DNA from: Mesorhabditis belari
Lineage: Eukaryota > Nematoda > Chromadorea > Rhabditida > Rhabditidae
Direction: 5' to 3'
DNA length: 64,000 nucleotides
Assembly: GCA_958450365.1 (NCBI GenBank)
Contig: CAUEEP010000924.1
Location: forward strand, 806,001-870,000
The position numbers were made by a program, and so were the translations under genes. The notes under the pieces are model-generated. The model was not told the DNA's origin, made no database searches, and saw only the letters and a program-made list of their open reading frames with translations. This document shows positions 10,291 through 21,253 of this stretch, one piece after another (positions within the stretch are counted from its first letter, which is position 1; each line of letters opens with the position of its first letter).

Positions 10291-13200
10291 ATGTTTTCAT
10301 TTTCAATTCAATTCATTTCAATTCCATTCATTTTCTTTACCCACATTTTGGCCCAAGATTGCATAACACAGGTAAATTTTCTTCTTACAACTGTAGCTTG
10401 TTCGTTAACTGACGAACAGACTCAAAAATTTAAGCAATGCACACTCGGTGATCAGCCGATTCTCTTCAAAACGCCAACCTATCCAGCTCCATATACGGGT
10501 TCTCAAATGGTGTTCGTTTTAGTTTTTGTTTTAGTTTTTGTTTTAGTTTATGTTTTTTTTTGCATTTTGAAGAACTAGAGTAGCTTGAAAGCTTAGATAT
10601 ATTGGATTGGTGAGTTGAAAACTGCGGGCTATTGTCATATGTGACAGTTTGAGCACTTTCTTCAAAAGAAACCCATTTTGGTGTCAACGGAAAAGCTGTA
10701 GAGAATCAGAAATCAAGCTTATATCCAAATTTCCAAAAAGATACACTTAGTAGTTTCGCTTAAAATTTGTGTGTTCTGTGTGTTCTTTGTGCGGCCGCGT
10801 AATCGCTCGTCGTCCGGCGCAGGGCTTTTACATACCCCCTTCCCTCCTCCTATGCCAAATTGACCTGGCCGACTCCAACTCCTCAAATCGGACATTGACT
10901 TCTCCTCAAACCAAGGCTAATCTCAATCTATTGGATTGGTGAATTGAAAACTACGGGCTATTGTCATATGTGACAGTTTGAGCACTTTCTTCAAAAGAAA
11001 CCCATTCTGGTGTCAATGGAAAAGCTGTAGAGAATCAAAAATCAAGCTTATATCCAAATTTTCAGAACGATTCAAAAACTGGTTTTCAAGAAATGCCAAA
11101 TATACGAATTTTCACAAAACCTGCAACAAAACTTGCATTCTAAGCGAAACTACTAAGTGTATCTTTTTGGAAATTTGGCTATAAGCCTAATTTTTGATTC
11201 TCTACAACTTTTCTATTGACACCAAAATGGGTTTCTTTTGAAGAAAGTGCTCAAACTGGGAGTCCTCCATCCCCCTCTCCAGTCCTCCATTTTTGAGTCT
11301 CACACTTGTCTCACACACAAACCAAAATGCTACTACGAAAGAGGAATCCGCAAATTGCCTGTAAAATGGGCAGAAGTCGTCAATAATAATGGAAATTATT
11401 TGGAATCAATTGATGGTTTTATGTTCAAAAAAGGCCTTTGACAAACGACTGAAAATGGTTCTATCAAGACTGGCACCTTTACACACAAACCTTGCATGAG
11501 TAACAATGGCTGAAAGTGATTGCATCATTTGTTCCGTTGCTGCCTTATCGCGTCTTGCTCGCGTAGCCGCTAATTCGACCAAAACGGGAAGCTTGTTGAA
11601 AACGGGAAGCTATTGTTGTTGCGAGTTCTTCAAGAAATTGCCGCTAAACTTACAAAGTTTTTTCGATGTAATCTTTAAAACTTTAAAATTTTAGTTCAAA
11701 GTCCGGCAGTTTTCAATTCACCAACCCAATAGCATTGTGATTTTGAAAAAAAAAAGCGAAAATACATTTAGAAAGCTTCTCGCTGTTAAACTTGATCCAG
11801 CAGACACCAACTATGCATTCTCCTTTCAATATTTTCGATTCTCCTTAGCTCCGAATGATTGCATTCATTTTTGTGACAGAGACGATGGAGCGTTGTGCAG
11901 AAGGTTGCAATCTATCAATAAATCAATAAATCAATAAATCAAATAAATCAAATCAATCAAATCAAATCAAATCAATAAATAATAAATTCTTATCAATAAA
12001 TCAAGTTTCAATTCACCTTTTTAGCTATTGGATTTACCGATTGTGTGGAAACGCGATGTTCCAAAAAGAAGTCAGCGACTATGTCGATTCTGCTAGTAAA
12101 AGATTCAAGAAAATCGCAAGAATTGAAGAATTTTAGCAGCTTTATGGGTCTACTTTATGGCATCAGGGACAAGAGGTTATTTTCCGGGTGTGATGGGACA
12201 AGTCACAAGAGTTGGTAAGTGAACAAAAGACAAGTAACGCTTTTGAATTTTTGCCCAACAAAATTTTTAGACAAAACAACTCGTATTTATAATGACTGCA
12301 AAAAGGATGCGGTAGTCAATCTGGACACGGGAAATCAATTTTATGCTTTAATTTCCGATCGTAAGTATCAAGATATTCTCTACGAGCTCAAGTTTCCCAA
12401 GTTAGGTCCAGAGTTAGGTCCTACCCAAGGTCTACCCTTTGATCTACCCTTTGATCTACCCTTTGATCTACCCTTTGATCTACCCTTTGATCTACCCTTT
12501 GATCTACCCTTTGATCTACCCTTTGATCTACCCTTTGATCTACCCTTTGACCCGAGGTCTACCCTTTAATCAATATTAGTCTAGTCCAGATCTGATTTAG
12601 TTTAACCCATTCGAAACTTCTGCAGCGAATAATCGCTGCAGCAAAAACTCAGGAACGGACCGCTGCAGCGATTATTCGCTGCAGCGCTAATTGAGCTATT
12701 TTCATTCAATTAATTGCTTTTTTTTTGCTGCTTTTCAGCATTACATGTATATTACAATTGTAGCAGATCTACAAATTACGTGGGCAAAAAAGATGTTTCA
12801 TATTTACCCGGAATCAATGCAGTCTCTGGTTTTGCATTGAAATGTTCCATAATAGCTCTAATCTTATAAAGCCGATCTCCTGCAGGATCCAGTTCATTAT
12901 CACAAAAACGCAGGTTGCGAAGAATGGATTCAAATTTTGCTCTTGACATGATGTGGGACATGTGGGAAAATCCTCCTAATCCAGGCCTGCTACTCCAGTA
13001 GTCACGAGTCCTCGGTAATTTGACGATTCCCATTTGAAGCCAGGAAGAGCTTGAAAGATTTTGCATCGAAATCCTGCCAGTTTGTTTTCCTTTTTCCATG
13101 TTTATTAGATTCGCCTACTAAAATATTGTCGTCGATAAAATAAGAACAATAATCGATAGGATCTTGAAAAGTACTGAAGTCAAATCCAAATCGTTCTTCA

Positions 13201-16200
13201 TCAAAAATAAATGGTGTAGGAGACTCTCTTACATCTTTCCAACCATAAATAAACTGCTTCGGAGTCAAAAATGTCAAAAAAGGGCTTGGTCCGTAGACGA
13301 AAAAAAAGAAAAAACGCTGCGGTTTCGAATGGGTTAAAGTCAGGTTCTCTTGGTTCTTAGCTGGTAGTAGCTGTAGAGTAATGGTAACAGCAGCTCTTAG
13401 TAGCTGTACTCTAATGGTAACAGTAGCTGGTAGTGGCTGTACAGTAATGGTAACAGTAGCTGGTAGTAGCTGTAGAGTAATAGTAACGGTAGCTGGTAGT
13501 AGCTGTACAGTAGTGGTAGCAGTAGCTGGTAGTAGCTGTACTCTAATAGTAACAGCAGCTGGTAGTAGCTGTACAGTAATGGTAGCAGTAGCTGGTACTT
13601 CAAGCTCGCAACGAGAACACTGTCGGAATCAGATCTCTCCTGAAATGTAACCTAGGGGTTCCCTGGTTGAATCTGGACCTCCTGATACAGGTCCTACCTA
13701 ACTATTGTCCCGACTTGTGCCTATTGGTTCAAGCAGTTCAGTGATTCCAAGATCATTTTGATCTGTAATTCTGTAAAAAGTCGGCTCTTTACAGTATCTT
13801 GAGACCCACTTTATATTAATTCAATCAGATTGGGAAAATCAGAACCCCGGAAATCCGCAAGCATCAGCCGAAACAAATGTCACTTGTCAACAACAATTTG
13901 TCACCAATGACAAAGCCTATATTCGAGTCGCTATTCAAGCATATGGAAATTGGAATCCGGACACTGAGCAGACGATGAATATTACTGGGATTGCATCCGA
14001 TCAAGATTCTCCGACAACTATTGTTCTCGAGTTGTCACAGTTATTTGTATAATCAAGTAAACGTTTAGAAAAGATTTATTGTACTTCAAAGCGACAGCTG
14101 TTTATTGGTTTAAAGGAAAAATCGATCTTTCTTATGAGTTTACAGCTGACAAGCAGTACTTCTACTATATTTTGATCACTCCATATGACGGTTAGTGAAA
14201 CTTTGTCTCATTCAAACCATAGCTCAAAACCGATTTGCTTAAGTTGAACTCTTTAGAAGTTTTAGAAGTTTTAAAAGTTTAGAAATTTAGAAATTTAGAA
14301 GTTGCTGAATTCAATGACTGCCAAAACGCTGGAAATTACGATATGCAACAAGTTACGTCTCAAGCGCTTAATTTCTCGGCTCTGCCCAAAGCCGATTCTC
14401 CGAATTATTCACCGGGAAGCAACTGTAAATGGAAATTTTCAAATACTCCACAAAGTCACCAATTGATCGCAAGGTTTGACACAGTCTACATCGAGGAATG
14501 CTGTGACTTTGTGTCGATTAAAGGAGCTGGACCGATGAACTTGGTTTGTTAAGCTCAATAAGCCTGCAAGGTCCAGCTGTTAGGCAAGAGCTGCTAAGCC
14601 TGTAAGGCAGGCTAACGCAATGGGACTAAAGATTTAGCATAGGTATTTTAGTATTTAGTAGAAATATGCTAATTGTAAGCACCATTGCCCTATCTATGAG
14701 TCATCGACTGACAATCTGTTAGCTGGTAGAGTTAATTTGAGTGATAATAGACAATCTGGCACCTGGTAGGGTTAGTTTGAGCTATCGTAGACAATCTGGC
14801 ACCTGGTAGGGTTAATTTGAGTCATCATAGACAATCTGGCACCTGGTAGGGTTAGTTTGACTTCAGGCTGGCCGGTAGGGAATTTGAGTCATCATAGACA
14901 ATCTGGCACCTGGTAGGGTTAGTTTGAGCTATCGTAGACAATCTGGCACCTGGTAGGGTTAATTTGAGTCATCATAGACAATCTGGCACCTGGTAGGGTT
15001 AGTTTGAGTCATCATAGACAATCTGGCACCTGGTAGGGTTAATTTGAGTCATCATAGACAATCTGGCACCTGGTAGGGTTAGTTTGAGCTATCGTAGACA
15101 ATCTGGCACCTGGTAGGGTTAATTTGAGCTATCGTAGACAATCTGGCACCTGGTAGAGTTAATTCTTATTTAACTTCGTTTCTAGACTCAATTTCCCGGA
15201 GCTAGCTAACAGCGAGAAAGCTAAGGTTAAGACTAAACTTCAGTTTGAAACTTTTGAAGCTTAATGATAAGTTGCCTGCAATATTTGACGTTTCAGCCAA
15301 CTTTCAGAGTCTCGCTCACAATCCGACCAACTCTGCGCCTAAATTCTTTTATGAAACCAATAGCCAAGGCTTAGAATTGGGATTTCAAAGTGATTCAATC
15401 GAGGATTTCACGATGATGAGTGGCCAAGTGACGGCTGTTGGTGAGTGGCTTGCCAAAAAAGGCTCTTAAAGTTAATACTTTAAGACTGCACTTGTCCCAA
15501 AGCATCAGTGACATTAAAAGCAAATGATTCGGAAACAATCTCTTATGGGTGGAATTCAATGGGCTTTCCCGTGTGTAGTCCTTGGCAATGCAACACTACT
15601 GTGTAGAAAAGTTTGCAATTCTAAACAATTCGAAGAAACTTCAGCACTTTTGATCGGTCATCAATCCTACAAATCACCTTGAACTATGTCTCCTACTTTG
15701 ATCTCACTATCTACGATCAATTCGCAAGCCTTTTTCAACTGTACAGATTACTTAAAGACATATTACTTACCTACAGATTACTTACCTACAGATTACTTAC
15801 CTACAGATTACTTACATACAGATTACTTGCATACATTTTACTTACATCTTTTTTCTTTTACCCGTATTTTCCATCGATTTATAACCCTTTACAGTAGCTA
15901 TCAAAGCAGTGGCTACATTCAATCGGGATCATTTCATGACTACAATGGACATGATATGGTCAAAATTGCCTTCTCAAGTCCACCACTTTACACATTTGAC
16001 TCGTTTACTCCTCTAATGCTCGATCCAGGGCCAATGGGATACACGTTTGAGCTGAAAGCCGTACCAGGTAAGCAGGATTGTTACCAGAACTTGTTCCAGG
16101 GATTTTTAAAGGCATTAAACCAGACATTAAACCATTAAACCAAGCATTAAACCATTAAACCAGGCTTTAAACCAAGCATTAAACCATTGAACCAGGCATT

Positions 16201-19200
16201 AAACCATTAAACTAGGCTTTAAACCATAAAACCAGGCTTTAAACCAGGCTTTAAATCATTAAGCCAGGCATTAAACCATTAAACCAGGCTTTAAACCATT
16301 AAACCAAGCATTCAACCATTAAACCAAGCATTAAACCAGGCTTTAAACCATTAAACCAGGCTTTAAACCATTAAACCAGGCATTAAACCAAGCATTAAAC
16401 CAAGCATTAAACCATTAAACCAATCATTAAACCAATTTCTTAGTTAGTTAAAGTCAAGTTTATTCTAGTAACTTTTTATTCAGACTCTTTTATTCAGACC
16501 TTTTATTCATATCTTTTTTATTCATATCTTTTTCTATTCAGTTTTCCCCACTCAATTCGACATCGATCTATGCACCAGTGTTCCCTTCGCTGAAGTGAAT
16601 TCGGGTATTCTAAAGAAAGAATTCGATGCGGTTGTTTATCAGTTCGACAATAGAAATTGTTTAAAGTAAAGAACGAGAGGTTTTTCAATAAAAAAACAAA
16701 TTTAGCAAGCCAATTATTGGGTATTTCTTTGATCATCCACATGGCTTTTTGGTCGATATCTTTGATGGAAATTTGCAGACAGGAACTCTTATTTCTACCA
16801 GGTAAAGAGAAATGGTTAAATTTTTGAAATAGTTATATTTTTCTGAGAGAAACAAAAGGGAATCCTAACAGCCAGTCAAGTACCAGAACTGCTTTCAAAT
16901 TATTAATTTTCTCAACAAGCTAGGCTAGGCAACAGGCTAGCCAAAGCTAGGCTAGAAGCCAGAAGCTGGCTAGAAACTAGAAGCTGGCTAGAAGCCAGAA
17001 GCTGGCTAGAAGCTAGAAGCTGGCTAGAAGCTGGCTAGAAGCTAGAAGCTGGCTAGAAGTTGGCTAGAAGCTAGAAGCTGGCTAGAAGCTAAAAGCTGGC
17101 TAGAAGCCAGAAGCTGGCTAGAACCAGGTCTTTATCCTTACCTTGCTTTAGGCCAAGGTAAGGATAAAGACATACCTCTCTTTATCCTTACCTTGAGTTC
17201 TTGGTTTTGGGGAGAAGAAAGGGAAGAAGAAAGGCTGTGGAATGGATGGATTTGAAGCAGCGTAGAGAGAAGGAGTAGTGATTGTGGTTGAGGAAGTGAT
17301 GGTGGTTGTCAAGAGCTCTCGAAGTGCTTGATGGGCACGATGTTTGAGACGTTCCAACAGCACCACATGCTCCAGCACTTCATTGGCTCCATCGGTTGAA
17401 TCCAGCTGTCACTTCATTACTTCCGAATCCGAACTAAATCTACATACCGTATTCTCTCTAGTAGTACCCCAAGCTTTGCCTAAATCTCGAGAACCGCGTT
17501 GAAAAGCTCAATTTAGAACACAAATTTACCTTTCTAATGGTACAATTTCTAATGGTACAAGTTTTTTAAAAGCTTTGTTCTCTTGGAAAAAAGATTTTTG
17601 CGAAAATTCGCATTCAAAACTCGACAACCTAATATTGAAATTCGATTGGTTATATACCGAACTTTTAGTTTCATTAACTCGACCTTGAAATTCTCCTCAA
17701 ATATCGTTGCTGTTCGAATCGTGAAGCTAGCCGATCCTGGAACAACTTTTCAATCAATCTTCACCACAAGTTCGTTAGTGAAAATAATTTCCCACGTTAA
17801 TTTCGCAGAAAGTTTTGTAGACCTAAAGTTTTAGATGAGAAACTCGTTGTCTATCAACCAGATGAAGACTTTTGCAGCGGTGATGGGGATGAGATGGCTG
17901 TTGATTTCGTTGATGGATTCACTGATAGAACAATCGTGATCTACCGTGGTCCATTAAGTGATTACACGAATTGGACTACCTCACATCTATATGGAATTGA
18001 TTTCATGTGGAATATCACCAACTATATGTCGTTTTCGGTTTATCAGGGAGCATCTCTGGCTGTGGAGGACAATGTTTATGGGTTGGTTTAGGGTTTATTA
18101 CAGTTTCTTACAGTTTTCTACAGTTTATTACAGCTTATTACAGCCTATTACAGCATATTACAGTTTATTACAGTTTACTACAGCTTATTACAGTTTATTA
18201 AAGTTTATTACAGTTTATTACAGTTTATTACAGTTTATTACAGTTTATTACAGTTCATTACAGTTCATTACAGCTTATTATAGCTTATTACAGTTTATTA
18301 CAGCTTATTAAAGTTTATTAAAGTTTATTACAGTTTACTACAGTTTACTACAGTTTATTACAGCTTATTACAGCTTATTACAGCTTATTACAGCTTATTA
18401 CAGCTTATTACAACTTATTACAGTTTATTACAGCTTATTACAGCTTATTACAGCTTATTACAGCTTAGAATCTTAGACTGGCTGATAGAACGTCAAAAGC
18501 ATTATTGATTCCGTTTACAGAAAAGACTCCTCTTGCGATTCAGTGAGTCGAGATGTTCTGCCAAGTTTCGTCTTTGGTTCTTTTGTCACAATTCGCACAC
18601 TCAGCGAAAAGGAGAGTCAACTGAAGTATCAATGTGTTCAACAAGGTATTTAATGATACGATGAAGCTAGAAAATGGATTTGAGTGAGAATTTCTCTAAT
18701 ATTTTCCGTATTTCTCCGTATTTTCTCTAATAGTAGTGCACTGCGCCGAGGTGAGTTGATCACTATTTTACGGTTCCCAAGCTTTTCCAGAAGCCCAACA
18801 CTCAAATCCTCCACTAGATCTCATCGTCAGCTACATTTTCCGACCCCACATCGATAGGTTCTGATAAGCGGTTCTCGAGATTTCGAGTAATTTAGGCGAC
18901 ACTCTTGGTGCACTACTATTAGAGAAAGTACGGTACTAATAGTTAGTTAGGCTTTCGGGGTCAAAACGAGTGTTGCAGAGATGCAAGATTTCAGTTTGAG
19001 TACTGGTGTACGCTGTGTTTTAGCGTACTTTCGTAATGTAGTGTATACTAAATAAGATACAGTATTCTTTTTCTACCTTTAAAAGTCTTTAAGAGCCTTT
19101 AAGAGGCTCTTGGGCCCTTTAAGAGGCTCTTGGGGCCTTTAAGAGGCTCTTGGGCCCTTTAAGAGGCTCTTGGGCCCTTTAAGAGGCTCTTGGGCCCTTT

Positions 19201-21232
19201 AAGAGGCTCATGGACCCTTTAAGAGGCTCTTGGGCCCTTTAAGAGGCTTTTGGGCCCTTTAAGAGGCTCTTGGGCCCTTTAAGAGGCTCTTGGGCCCTTT
19301 AAGAGGCTCTTGGGCCCTTTAAGAGGCTCTTGGGCCCTTTAAGAGGCTCTTGGGCCCTTTAAGAGGCTTTTGGGCGCTTTAAGAGGCTCTTGGGCCCTTT
19401 AAGAGGCTCTTGGGCCCTTTAAGAGGCTCTTCGGCGCTTTAAGAGGCTCTTGGGCCCTTTAAGAGGCTCATGGACCCTTTAAGAGGCTCTTGGGCCCTTG
19501 AAGAGGCTCTTGGGCCCTTGAAGAGGCTCTTGGGCCCTTTAAGAGGCTCGTGTCATTGAACCCAAAACAAGTTCAACATTGATATTTAGCTCAACGCTGG
19601 ACAGGTGGCGACCAAGTTGGGCTCATGTTGGCCCCACGGTACAATCCGATTCCCAAGCAGCTTTTTGCGAACCAATACTCATGGACAGTTTCGGTTCAGG
19701 TAAGGAGCAGTTTCCGTGAAAAATTTGAAAAATTCCAGAATCTGACATCGAATCCCTCATCGTCGATTCGACTAAATTTCCTGAATCCAATGGCCAAGGA
19801 TAGTCTTCTTACAATTTCGTTGAACGTCAACAAAACACTCTTCCAATCGAATAAGTTGTAGAAAGTTGGATTCAAGTGTTTGAAACAATTTTGCAGCTAC
19901 ACTACTGACAGCTCGATTTGTCGGTTATCCTTTCCATACGCCGAGTTGCAAATCAAGTATCAGTGGAATTGCGAGAACAACGATGATGTGACAACTTGTG
20001 GAGTACCAATGCAGATAAGGTAAACAAGTTGTGTGTTTTCTGGGAGATCGCTTTTGTAAGTGGGATAAATTATTTGTTTGTTGGGTCATCTGTGTTGCCT
20101 TGTTGCTTGGAGACTTTCCGTTAGCATCCATTAGATAGAGAGCATCCGAGAGGACTAAACTGGTGCATTCTTTCGAATTCAGGCTTCGGAATTGTGGTAT
20201 TTCAAAATCCGAAAACAACCAAAAAATCGTCTGTCTCTAGCATTTGACTTCAAACTGTCAAATATCAGCGCCATCTCCATTAAACGATTTTCTCGGTCAG
20301 AATTCACTACCACCTATACCCGGACAACCTATATCTAAACACAATTCGAAATCTACAAGATAATGTTGCCTGGTTTGTGTTTATAATTGTAGCCTCATCT
20401 CTCCTCCTTATTGCAATTATTGTTTCGCTTTGCTGTTGAGGATTTACTGTTCGTTTTACAGCTAATCCAGCTTCACGGGGACTGCCTAACTGCCTAATTT
20501 CACGGGGATTGCCTAAATCAAGGACTGAAGTTAGATTGAAGCAACTTTTTCCCTACTTTCAATCAATTTCAATCAATTTCAATCAATTAAAATAATGATT
20601 TGATCTGTCTTTGCACTTAGCGCAGATCACAACCTGCTTCCACATTTACTGAGGCAGAAGTGTAGTTGTCGTAGCCGATGAGACTCCGATGGCCGGGCTG
20701 GGGCGCTCGGAGGGGAACCCATGGGAGTCGAACCCACGACTAACCGACGTTGCTCAACTTGGCAGATCGGACGGGGTCGACCACAGACCCTTCCCTTTCT
20801 GGGCCCCATTTCAATCAATTTCAACCAATTTCAATCAATTTCAACCAAAATAAAGACTTAAAGCTTTGTTTAGATACGAGAAGCTGATTGCGACAACGAC
20901 AACGACGACTGGTAAGTTATCCAAACTCTTTGCAGTCAGAGTTTGTAAAAAATTTAGTCGCAACTACAACTACTGCTGTTGCTAGCACTAGCACAACTAC
21001 AACAACAACAATTACTACAACAACTACTACAACAACAACTACAACAACAACGATCACAACTATTACCTCAAGTCAAACACCATCAACAGATGAACCTACC
21101 ACATCGATCAGAACCACGACAACCACAACAACCACAGCCACTGAAACTTCATCAACAACGGCGGGAGCCTTTGAGAAAAGTTCTGTATTTTGCTTCTTTG
21201 TTTTCTTTTATTTCTTTTATTTGATGATTTGA
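10291..21232 (+). CDS. Multi-CUB-domain surface protein, Thr-rich stalk
   Basis: Twenty-two exons join with matching phases into 3030 nt (1009 aa): 10291-10511, 11772-11903, 12025-12095, 12137-12214, 12271-12360, 13829-14033, 14069-14190, 14299-14547, 15297-15440, 15509-15602, 15645-15740, 15895-16067, 16542-16665, 16706-16801, 17669-17769, 17835-18081, 18521-18645, 19590-19699, 19739-19854, 19897-20019, 20874-20911, 20958-21232. A signal peptide (FSFSIQFISIPFIFFTHILA) is followed by CUB-like modules: exons 1-5 (PTYPAPY, NDCIHFCDRDDGALC), 8-9 (SPNYSPGSNCKWKF, LELGFQSDS) and 13-15 (DIDLCTSVPFAEV), with beta-rich Cys-containing regions between. A Thr stalk of about 70 residues and a hydrophobic C-terminus (VFCFFVFFYFFYL) suggest GPI anchoring. 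CUB domains bind proteins or sugars outside cells; the ligand is unknown. Some donors are weak (GTTCGT at exons 1 and 15, GTCACA at exon 6), so transcripts should decide those junctions. Confidence 0.75.
10602..10925 (+). mobile_element. Mariner-derived fragment with left end and coding piece
   Basis: Begins with the mariner-like end TTGGATTGGTGAGTTGAAAA after a TA and carries the same left arm as the elements at 10931 and 44837. From about 10790 it matches the transposase-coding piece at 53845-53975 (TTTGTGCGGCCGCGTAATCG). It is cut off by the next element, which begins at 10931. Confidence 0.75.
10931..11729 (+). mobile_element. Non-autonomous mariner-related element, 799 bp
   Basis: Left end TTGGATTGGTGAATTGAAAA and right end TTTTCAATTCACCAACCCAA, with TA on both sides (929-930 and 730-731 of the local 10 and 11 kb blocks). 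The arms share an inverted segment (GAGCACTTTCTTCAAAAGAA). A relic of the mariner C-terminus (RKLPVKWAEVVNNNGNYLE) is encoded near 11340-11400. It lies in intron 1 of the CUB gene. Sister copies are at 44837-45363 and 53845-54343. Confidence 0.85.
12422..12568. repeat. 12-bp minisatellite, TCTACCCTTTGA unit
   Basis: About eleven almost identical copies in intron 5 of the CUB gene. The frame reads Leu-Pro-Phe-Asp repeats but lies after the exon donor at 12361, so it is not expected in the protein. Confidence 0.9.
12606..13333 (-). mobile_element. Internally deleted piggyBac-family element (copy 1)
   Basis: Flanked by TTAA (12602-12605 and 13334-13337) with termini CCCATTCGAAAC and its inverse, the hallmarks of piggyBac. 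Subterminal palindromes CTGCAGCGAATAATCGCTGC follow the left end. The minus strand encodes an N-terminal piece of a PGBD-type transposase (TPKQFIYGWKDV, LPRTRDYWSSRPGLGGFSHM, MSRAKFESILRNLRFCDNE) over 13277-12776, with a frame break near 13090. The catalytic core is missing, so mobility would need an outside transposase. It lies in intron 5 of the CUB gene. Confidence 0.9.
13370..13605. repeat. 33-bp minisatellite in CUB intron 5
   Basis: About seven diverged copies of a unit built from AGTAGCTGGTAGTAGCTGTA and CAGTAATGGTAAC. The multiple-of-three length gives open frames on both strands, which are shadows. Confidence 0.85.
14700..15162. repeat. 40-bp minisatellite in CUB intron 8
   Basis: About eleven copies of GACAATCTGGCACCTGGTAG followed by GGTT(A/G)(A/G)TTTGAG and either TCATCATA or CTATCGTA. 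The two variants are interspersed rather than blocked, showing a higher-order pattern. Confidence 0.95.
15764..15848. repeat. 15-bp minisatellite, ACAGATTACTTACCT unit
   Basis: Five copies at the 5' side of CUB intron 11, starting within 30 bp of the donor GTACAG. The unit itself contains a CTTAC word and may derive from the donor region. Confidence 0.85.
16110..16440. repeat. AAACCATTAAACCAGGCATT-type array in CUB intron 12
   Basis: Roughly twenty variable units made of two sub-units (AAACCATT and AAACCAGGC(A/T)TT). It fills most of the intron. Confidence 0.9.
16915..17128. repeat. AGAAGCTGGCTAGAAGCT array in CUB intron 14
   Basis: About a dozen units of 10-18 bp. The rest of this intron to 17668 contains short inverted CAAGGTAAGGATAAAGA words and no recognised gene. 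Confidence 0.9.
18095..18475. repeat. 10-bp minisatellite, CAG(T/C)TTATTA unit, in CUB intron 16
   Basis: Close to 38 copies starting 14 bp after the donor. Each unit contains TTACAG, which resembles a splice acceptor, so this intron holds dozens of acceptor-like words ahead of the real one at 18520. Confidence 0.95.
18716..18935. mobile_element. MITE with CCGTATTT...CTCTAATAGTAGTGC ends
   Basis: Left CCGTATTTTCTCTAATAGTA and right TACTATTAGAGAAAGTACGG are inverted copies about 220 bp apart, in CUB intron 17. It belongs to the TACCGTATTT family also seen at 33876-34133, 50910-52187 and 55600-55704. Confidence 0.75.
19078..19552. repeat. 20-bp minisatellite, CCTTTAAGAGGCTCTTGGGC unit
   Basis: About 24 highly uniform copies in CUB intron 17. 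The core AAGAGGCTCTT is palindromic, so the array can form regularly spaced small hairpins. Confidence 0.95.
20183..20439 (+). CDS. Possible alternative 3' end of the CUB gene with a transmembrane helix
   Basis: Inside the intron between CUB exons 20 and 21 an acceptor at 20182 opens a frame in the same phase as exon 21 (about 20183-20240). A downstream segment ends in a membrane helix (WFVFIIVASSLLLIAIIVS) followed by LCC and a stop at 20439. The two parts are not joined by a clean frame: a stop follows IVCL and a frame change of one or two bases is needed. It could be an alternative membrane-anchored ending, a decayed older ending, or a badly resolved exon pair. Confidence 0.35.
20615..20815 (-). 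repeat. GC-rich SINE-like island with tRNA-like B box
   Basis: Clearly richer in G and C than its surroundings. On the minus strand it contains GTGGGTTCGACTCCCATG, a T-arm/B-box-like sequence, preceded by GCCAAGTTGAGCAACG. Nearby runs of CAATTTCAATCAATT flank it. It lies in the intron before the Thr-rich exons. It is most simply a tRNA-derived SINE copy; the clean composition change suggests recent arrival. Confidence 0.5.
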
Positions 21233-21253
21233 ATAGAATTGTTAAAGTTTTAT

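Noticed and set aside
12776..13277. Domesticated piggyBac (PGBD-like) host gene
   Set aside because: The frame is broken, the catalytic core is absent, and the piece lies between intact TTAA-flanked ends.
13381..13650. Val/Gly/Ser repeat protein
   Set aside because: It is a 33-bp intronic minisatellite between two CUB exons.
20979..21224. Gln-rich plus-strand protein
   Set aside because: It is the shifted frame of the Thr-rich exon; only the Thr frame fits the upstream exon phase and ends in a hydrophobic tail.
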